Shown here piece by piece: positions 57,453-64,000 of a stretch of 64,000 nucleotides of DNA. A program made the translations under genes and the position numbers. The notes under the pieces were generated by a model, which did no database searches, was not told the origin of the DNA, and saw nothing but the letters and a program-made list of their open reading frames with translations. Location of the stretch: assembly GCA_015680685.1 (NCBI GenBank), contig MNCI01027477.1:427161-491160 (forward strand), written 5' to 3'. This DNA is from Gnetum montanum (taxonomy: Eukaryota; Streptophyta; Gnetopsida; Gnetales; Gnetaceae). Position 1 is the first letter of the stretch. The number at the start of each line of letters is the position of its first letter.

Positions 57453-59296
57453 TTGGCCCCTCTTTGTTGATGTCTAGAGGAATCTACCTTAGAGGCATCG
57501 ACAAAGAAGTGAAAAACACCATGAGCAACAAAGCATCAAACATTTATCGTTGGCCCTTGGCTGGGTGTCATCGCACCATTTTCAAAAGTACATGGGTTGA
57601 GGGGGTGTGGTTCAAGATGCAAGGGATTGTAACTGGGGGAAGTCAATAGTTGATCAAGGGTTATGATTGCTATCAGGATTGTGGGAGAGGAGTGCTCTCA
57701 TGTGAATGAGTTGTATTTTGGTCCTTGTCCATAGCTAGTGTTCAGCAGACTCAGAGCCAAGACATAGGAAGTGCATTCTTTGGAGAAATGGGACTATTAT
57801 AGAGTGTTTACGAGGCCCGTTGTAAATAGCCAAAGCCATGTGGTGATGTGCAACATGGTCTCTTTGAGACACAAGTGTAACTATTTTTCAAGATAATTGC
57901 CTTCTCGCCTGGGGCTTGTATAAGAATGGAAAATAGTCTTTTGTTTGTGATGTCAACAAGGTCGTGAAGACCTTTTCTGTACATTTTTCTCTTTAATCTT
58001 TTGTGCTTTTTCTTTCTTTTTTCTTCTTTTCTTTTTTTTCTTTATTTTATCTTTTCCTCTTTGGTCTTTTTGAAAGAGCTTACTTTTAGTGCTATGCTCG
58101 TGTTTGATCACTTGCATTTTATGTCATGCATTGTGTACTGTGTTTTGCATTGCGACTGCTTAGGGAGTTACAGTGTGCAACAGTGTATCAAGAGTTTTGA
58201 GATGAGTGGAATGTATCAAGGGGGATGTAATTGAATAGGATAAGGGAGCATGATGGGGAATAGGGAATGTATCAGGAGTCAGGAATGTACTTATGAACAG
58301 ATTGATTAACCCAGTCACGTGTATCAAGAAAAATGTGATTCCTTGTCGTCATGATGAAGTGCATCTATACACGAATGCCTTAGAAGTATCATCCTGCAAA
58401 TACAACTCCAAGAAGACAAGAAAACCATAAATGAAATAGTTAGCTAAACACTTTAAACAAGGAGATGGAGTTACCATATGGAATTTTCAAAGCAGACAAA
58501 ATCATGAACAACATTAGATTTATTAGAGCCCATGAGATGAATCATGCAACAAGTCTTTGTGGAACATGAACAGCTAATTGCAGTGACACATCTTTTCAAG
58601 TTTTGCCTAGTTGTTGATGATGTCACTAGTGTATAGTCGTAGCAGACTGTTGTGGATTACTTTCACATCATAACCCCTTAGATGGTTCCAGTTTAGCATC
58701 ATGGCAGATGGTGTATTGCTAGTTTATAGTCATAGTAGACTATGAAGAGGAAAACTAGTTTATAGTCTTAGTGGACTCTGGATTCTAGTTTCATGTCATG
58801 GTGGACAGATGTAGCAGTTTAGTGTCGTACCAGATAGAACTCTATGGTATTATTTTTAAGTCATGATGCCAGGACTATTCTGTGGTATCAGTTTTAAGTC
58901 ATGATGCTAGGACTGTTCTGTGCCAGTTTATAGTCATAGCAGACTGATGTTTACCTTGCTTATGTAAAGTGTGATGCTGCATGCATGGTCATGCTATGTA
59001 TCTGCAAGATCCTATAAAAAAATCAACTAGAAAGAAAATAACGTCAAGCGACACCATGTTGTACATAGATTTGGAATGTATGAATGAAAGAAAAGCAATG
59101 CAAAAAAGTGATAGTTTTAGGCCGTTCCAGGTCATAAGCTAGTTTAAGGCCTTTTCGAGCCATGTGTTTTTGTAGTTTTATGTTTTTCAAATGCACTATG
59201 TGAACTAAGTTGACAAATGTGTAAACAAAGCAAAACGCATGATCTAAGTGAGTGAGCAAAATGTAAATGCATAGGTTAGTGCAATGTAAACAAAAG
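57453..59296 (-). other. E5 spacer between protease and 3' LTR
   Basis: Non-coding. It begins with a minus-strand purine run at the LTR edge, holds a pyrimidine-rich stretch (57980-58070, plus strand) and a degenerate array at 58630-58950. No reverse transcriptase or integrase motif is found in any frame. Confidence 0.6.
58630..58950 (-). repeat. degenerate array of about 30-bp units
   Basis: About nine copies of a plus-strand motif like AGTTTATAGTCATAGCAGAC (58633, 58690, 58719, 58760, 58788, 58815, 58853, 58887, 58924). The related AGTTTAACATCTTAGCAGAC occurs twice in the gag linker at 60570-60620. Confidence 0.65.
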
Positions 59297-59925
59297 TCAA
59301 AAATGCATGTCAGAGGAGTAGGCAGAAGGTAGGCAAGCATCAAGCACATTTTCAGCCAAGGGAGAGTCTTGGTCATGTGTTTGATTCCTAAATAGGCATG
59401 GATTAGGGACCATGCAAGGTTTAGGATCCTTTGGGGGGTTGTTAGCTTCAACCACTCGTTCGGGTGTGTTAACCTTAAGGGTTGTGTTGGTTTTCATAGG
59501 TGTATCATTAAGAAACTCTTCTTCCAAAACTTGCACCATGTCTATGTCATGGATAGTCGAAGAGGAAACGTTATCACCATGGATGATAACTTGACCACCT
59601 TCATATGGAAGGTGGATTTCTTGGTGGATGGGAGAGGAGATGGCCCTTAGTTGAGCTAGCCAAGTCCTGCCTAGAATCATGTTGAAACCTGGCATCTCCT
59701 CTATGACAGTGAAATCTGCACTAGTGGGGAATTGCTCTCCTGCTACAAAGGCTAAGTTGATTGTACCCTTGACCCTGACATGTGATCCATTGAAGGATTT
59801 TAGACATGTGATTTTCGTTGACTTGATTTCATCTACCAGGCCTAGCTTATCGATGATGAAGTACAGGACTACGTTCGTTGCTGCACCATCGTCAACATGC
59901 ACTCTGCGGCTGGTGCATTGCCCAC
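59297..59925 (-). pseudogene. aspartic protease of E5
   Basis: Minus strand, 201 open codons. The active site HVDDGAATNVV lies near 59890, followed by FIIDKLGLVDEI, FNGSHVRVKGTINLAF, ADFTVIEEMPGFNMILGRTW and HLPYEGGQVIIHGD. These are the hallmarks of Tat-lineage Ty3 proteases (D-[DS]-G, then F/YN-ILGR). The preceding gag-side ORF (60579-59869) overlaps in another frame, and the junction text suggests a one-base loss in GTGGGCAATGC rather than a programmed shift. After HGD the reading continues about 90 codons of low-complexity sequence to a stop. Confidence 0.75.
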
Positions 59926-62849
59926 ACGAATGCTAATGGATAGTGGAGCTATAGTGACTTCCCCTCGTTTGGGGTTGACTTTAACTACATCATCACGAAA
60001 GGCTAAGGTTGTTGAACCTAATTCTTGTGGTGTGGGAGGCAACATTGTTGCATGGATGGATGCCTCATTTGCAGCGATGTCCTCCATAATAGGAATGGAG
60101 GCTAAGACTTGGGCCAATGCTTGGCAATGAGCAAGTGAGGTCATGACCAGGTCATATAAGCTAAATGTTGTGTTCTTTTGCTTGAGCATTTGCTTTACTT
60201 GGGTTAGTGCAGCTACGAAGTCCTTGTCATTAGCCATTGTGTTGGCTTTGACTTCCTCCGTGAAGCTTGAGATACAGACCTCTCGGGAGGGGGACTTAGG
60301 CTTGGTTTGCTTGGGGGTAGGGGCCCTAGTGTTCAGTTGTTGTTTGCTAGTTGTGGCCTTTGCTTCAGCCATGGGAGTTGCAAGGTGCTCATTTGTCCTC
60401 TTGCATTCCCATTTTGTGGGCCTACCTAGGTTGCTAGTGGGGTCAACCCTTGAAGGAGGAGGGATTGAGATGTTGCCCACTATTGGGCTTCGGGTAGGTG
60501 AGGGGCCATCTCGTTGTGGCACTCTTATGATGAAAGGTTGCTTAGCAGTTTTTGTTGCTGCGTCATGCCAGTTTAACATCTTAGTGGATGAGTTGTGCTA
60601 GTTTAACATCTTAGCAGACGAACGTTGTGGAGCCTTGACCACAAAGGGTGTTGTGGGTGCTTGGGTGACACCTTGATAACAAAGGGAGGCCTCTTGTTTG
60701 TGGAGGTTGGGGGAATCCTTACCTTGTTGGGAGGCACATGGATTACAAAAGGTTTTTGTAGAGGTTTGGGCTTGCCACCTATGCTAATTAAGTTTATGAC
60801 ATAGGAGGCATCATCTGTGTTTGATTGACTTACCGTGTCAATCACTAGTTGGCCTTGTTTTATCATTCCTTGCAGGTCATCTTGCAAGGCATGACAGTTG
60901 TCTGTACTGTGACCAGCCATTTGATGGTAATGACAATATTGGTCCAATTTAAAATGTTGTGGGACTAGAGGTTTCATTTGGTACTACTAAGGTGGGGTTC
61001 CTTAGTAGCCCACAGTACCTATCATGTTTTTGGCGGGTAATCTCCGATACGTGTTTGTGTTGGATTTGCCCAACTTTCAAGAGTTGCTCTAATAGTTGAG
61101 AGGGTTGCATCAGTACTGGTGTATACTTTGAGCAGTCCTTGTGCTGAAATTTGGGTTTTGGGATGGCCCCTGTCGATGTAGGTGAGTTGGAAAAGTTGGT
61201 GGCTTTGTTAGCTAGGGCTTTTGATTGCTTAGCTTTTGGGACCCAACTGGTTTCTTTTGTGATTGCAGCTACTGTTGCCTTGGTTGTGTTTTGCTTGCGA
61301 GTATGTTGGTTTTTGTCGGCCACATATGCTGGGTTATTACTTAATTGTGCCGCTTCTTCTATGTCTTTAATTTGTACAAATTCTAGACTCAAAGTACGGG
61401 GTTTTAGATAATAAAGCTTTGATTTAATGAAGTCATTTGCAGCTGCCTTAAGGATGGTAAGCAGATATGTTTCAGGAATAGGTTCGTGAAGTTCATTCAG
61501 GGTGGCACTTCATCTTTGGATAAATTTCTGTGCTAGCTCTAAAGGTGCTTGTTTAATTTGAATCAAGCTATCTAATGTGGCTTTAGGTTTCAGATTGTAT
61601 TTGAAACAGGTGACAAACTGGTGTAACAAATCTTTCAAAAAAGATATAGAGCTACGGGGTAAAGATCAGTACCAGTCTAAGGCTCTTCCTGTTAAGGACA
61701 TAGCAAACACATGTAAAATTATATGGGGCCATGCCTGAAGCAAAATACTTTCAGTTCGGAATGTCACTAGGTGGGCATTTGGGTCTCCCTCTCCATTGTA
61801 GTTGGTCAACTGAGGTAACGAGACTCCCTTTGGCAAGGTTAAGGGCAGAACTGAGGGGTCAATTTGGTCATCTTGATAGAAATCTAGTACTTTGACTTCC
61901 TCATTGTTCAAATTTTTAAGGCGTTTTAATTCCTTTGCCAAAGAGTACATCATTTTTTGTGTGTCTGCCCATTCTTGGGTGGTAGGCAAACCAGTGGATT
62001 GAGTGGATTGTGGATGATAATGATTTAATTATTGCATTTTTGTGAAAAGAAAGGTTGTTGGGCTAACATTTGCTGTGGTGGAATGGCATTTGGGACTAAG
62101 ACTACTGGTGGAACCCACTGCCCAGCCACAGGTTGTGAGGTAACACCCTGAACATGTTGGGTTGGAGTAATCAATGGTGCTCCATGGATTTGTACTTGAG
62201 GTATGTAATGGGTAGATGTGGAAGCTGGTATGACTAATGGCATTCCAATTACTTAAGGTCGAAAGATTGACCTTGCATTAGTTTGGGGAGGGAGTTGTTG
62301 GGATTGTACTTGTGGAGGAATGATGGAAGTGGACACATCAGAGTAAATATTATTGGGTACGAAGAAGATAGGAATGGAAGTAGGTACCTCTTGTTGGGAA
62401 ACTGGTGCTCGAGTGTTTGTGGATGAAAAAGGAAGCACAGTTTCTTCCAGGAAAGGGTTGAACAATGGGTTTGTGTAGGCATGAGAACTAACGGTATGGT
62501 AGGAATCTTCATGTTTGGATTGGGTTGCAAAATCATCTTCCTCATCTTGAGGCTCTATCGGTGGTAGCTGTAAGGCTTGACTTCTAGCCATAAGAAGCTG
62601 GGATATGAGTTTATGATGGTGTTCAGACAATGGGATTATATCAAATTCTGAAGGGATGAACTCACGACCTCCTTTGTGGACAAGTTCATAGTCTCGTTTT
62701 GCTTCCCTTTCCACACGATCAATAGGCAAGTTGGCTTGGATTTTTACACAAATGAAGTTATATTGTTCAGGGATTAGTGTGGCTCGCTTTGGCTAGATTG
62801 TGGTATCAAACGTGTTAGGCATTGATGTAGAAGGTTGATCTGGATTCAT
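59926..62849 (-). pseudogene. gag of E5
   Basis: Starts MNPDQPSTSMPNT. Order: a helix-rich start (RVEREAKRDYELVHKGG), a long Pro/Gln/Ser-rich part (62729-62025), then WADTQKMMYSLAKELKRLKN. The capsid core (61989-61400) has LPKGVSLPQLTNYNGEGDPN, LVTFRTESILL, FAMSLTGRALDWY and FIQR. Next come an Ala/Lys-rich linker and a Tat-type zinc segment CHYHQMAGHSTDNCHALQDD (60910-60970). The linker to the protease includes two copies of an S-K-M-L-N peptide. A handful of stops and frameshifts are spread along it. Confidence 0.75.
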
Positions 62850-63170
62850 ATTCACAAATTGGGTTGTGAAAGTTGCTATTTGTAGAAAATGGCTAACTTT
62901 GAAAACACAAAAAAAAATAAAAAATAAAAAAAATGACTAAATCTACTGGTAGCAGGAAAATGGATAAGTGTAAAAATGAAAGAAAAAAAATGCTAAGTAT
63001 GAAAATGCAAGGAAAAAAATGCTAAGTGTGAAAACTGCTAAAAATGGCCAACTTTAGCGCTACACTCACTATGCTGGAGCTTGCTATGCTCTAAGAACTT
63101 GTTATGCTCTCTAGAACATCCAGAGTTTTAACTAAGTGCGAATCAAAAATGTAGACAGAAATGGTTTAGG

Positions 63171-63187
63171 CCCTCCTTCTAGCACCA
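63171..63187 (-). other. primer binding site of E5, tRNA-Asn type
   Basis: Minus-strand TGGTGCTAGAAGGAGGG lies five bases inside the LTR edge. It differs at one base from the complement of the plant tRNA-Asn 3' end (TGGCGCTAGAAGGAGGG). Confidence 0.75.
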
Positions 63188-63192
63188 AAAAC

Positions 63193-64000
63193 TGTACTGA
63201 CCTAAATCGTCGATGTGATGCTGGAAAGGAAACAGACACCAAAAGATTGTCGGGCAGCCACAGCTGACGCTGCCTTTGCCCGAGGGCAAGTTGAAAAAGT
63301 AAATGAAGGCAGAGTGCCTTGGATGGTTTGCACACAAATCAACCAAGGACTTCCCTGAGCGTAAGCTATGGCTAGCGCTGGGGTTATCGTAAACAGGATG
63401 TAAATGGAATGCAAACAGTGATACGAAATGTAAACAGAGCGTACTAAATTAAAAATAAAGCTTAAACAGAGCTATATTGTAAACAAAGCATAAACCGAAG
63501 TAAATAATGTAAATGGAAGGAAATAATAAAATTGTATTATATTGTTTTTAAAAAATGTGCATTGGTCAAAGCGTAGTTGCACACGTGTGGATGGAAAGTG
63601 AAATGCCTAGCCCCAAGATGATATGACGCAATGATGCGATGATATGATGTGATAAATATGAGAAATGCTTGGATGCCAACAGTCAGGTGTGCTGAGCGCC
63701 CAAGGATTGCAGGTCTATCCTCTCTCAGAATTGCCAATCTCTCCAACTTTTTTGCCTCCCATTTTTTTTGCCTCCTAATTTTTTGCCTCCCCAATTTTTG
63801 CCTCTCTAATTTTTGCCTCTCCAATTTTTGCCTCTCTAATTTTTCCCTCCCAGTTTATGTGAATTGACAGGGTATTTATAGGGTTGGGCTCAGCTCAGGC
63901 ATGAAATTCAAGAATGGAATCAACAGTTGGGAGATGAGAGGAAAGTAGATCTAGTGACGTGTCCCATGGATAGTTGCATTCTTTGACCAGGTTCAATGTA
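63193..64000 (-). repeat. 5' LTR of E5, partial
   Basis: 808 bp to the window edge; plus-strand start TGTACTGACC. It holds a microsatellite-like set of 'TTTTTGCCTC' units (63745-63850) and TATTTATA near 63874. It aligns with 55842-56622. Confidence 0.8.

Larger units (their letters stand above)
55842..64000 (-). mobile_element. E5: Tat-like gag-protease element
   Basis: The minus strand carries a partial 5' LTR (63193-64000, running off the window), a primer site complementary to tRNA-Asn, gag, protease, a non-coding spacer and a 3' LTR (about 55842-57452). Reverse transcriptase, RNase H and integrase are absent between protease (59297) and the LTR. It does not share the GATATC array or the LTR ends of the other family. 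Confidence 0.75.

Noticed and set aside
59869-59925. Programmed frameshift between gag and protease of E5
   Set aside because: No slippery heptamer is seen at the overlap and the junction text fits a one-base loss in an element already full of stops.

Overview
This is nuclear plant DNA. It is gene-poor, AT-rich and built mostly from old, decayed LTR retrotransposons. The host-type coding sequence is a broken PLS-class pentatricopeptide-repeat (PPR) gene and a short leucine-rich-repeat (LRR) receptor fragment. Dense, old, nested Ty3/gypsy elements with tRNA-Asp or tRNA-Asn primer sites suggest a large-genome seed plant, possibly a gymnosperm; the organism is inferred, not shown. One base (25322) is ambiguous.

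Layout. 1-5581 is the 3' part of a Ty3 element (E1) with an integrase remnant, followed by two LTRs separated by 238 bp. 5582-7709 has no genes. 7710-16639 is element E2 (minus, target duplication ATTAG); its middle carries a third LTR in the opposite orientation, best read as an inversion of a fused array. 16640-18297 holds host DNA and a LINE 3' end. 18298-31850 is element A (plus, duplication TCCAT), interrupted by element B (21078-29573). 31851-37087 holds LINE and SINE fragments. 37088-39414 is the PPR pseudogene. 41815-42205 is the LRR remnant, abutting a LINE fragment (42190-43055) into which E3 (43056-49063, minus, duplication CTTGG) inserted. 49984-55249 is E4, a gag-only element with a tRNA-Met-like primer site that carries a solo LTR and a SINE. 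55842-64000 is E5, a Tat-like gag-protease element (minus) whose 5' LTR runs off the window.

The main system is the family formed by E1, E2, A, B, E3 and the solo LTR. Its LTRs begin TGATGA and end TCATCA or close variants, its primer site matches tRNA-Asp, and its gag is recognisable, but no reverse transcriptase is visible in any gag-bearing copy; only E1 keeps integrase. Three features recur. U3 holds an array of GATATC-core motifs on a 14-bp register. The spacer after gag/pol contains a conserved non-coding block. A branch-point plus 3' splice acceptor lies directly against the ATG of a third, downstream ORF, in the position and with the expression logic of envelope-like ORFs. In B this ORF is long and coiled-coil rich; in E2 and E3 it is internally deleted; in A and the minus part of E2 it is replaced by a short ORF.

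All coding sequence seen is interrupted by stops or frameshifts, apart from a few short ORFs. The window therefore records past transposition, nested insertion and decay by transitions.
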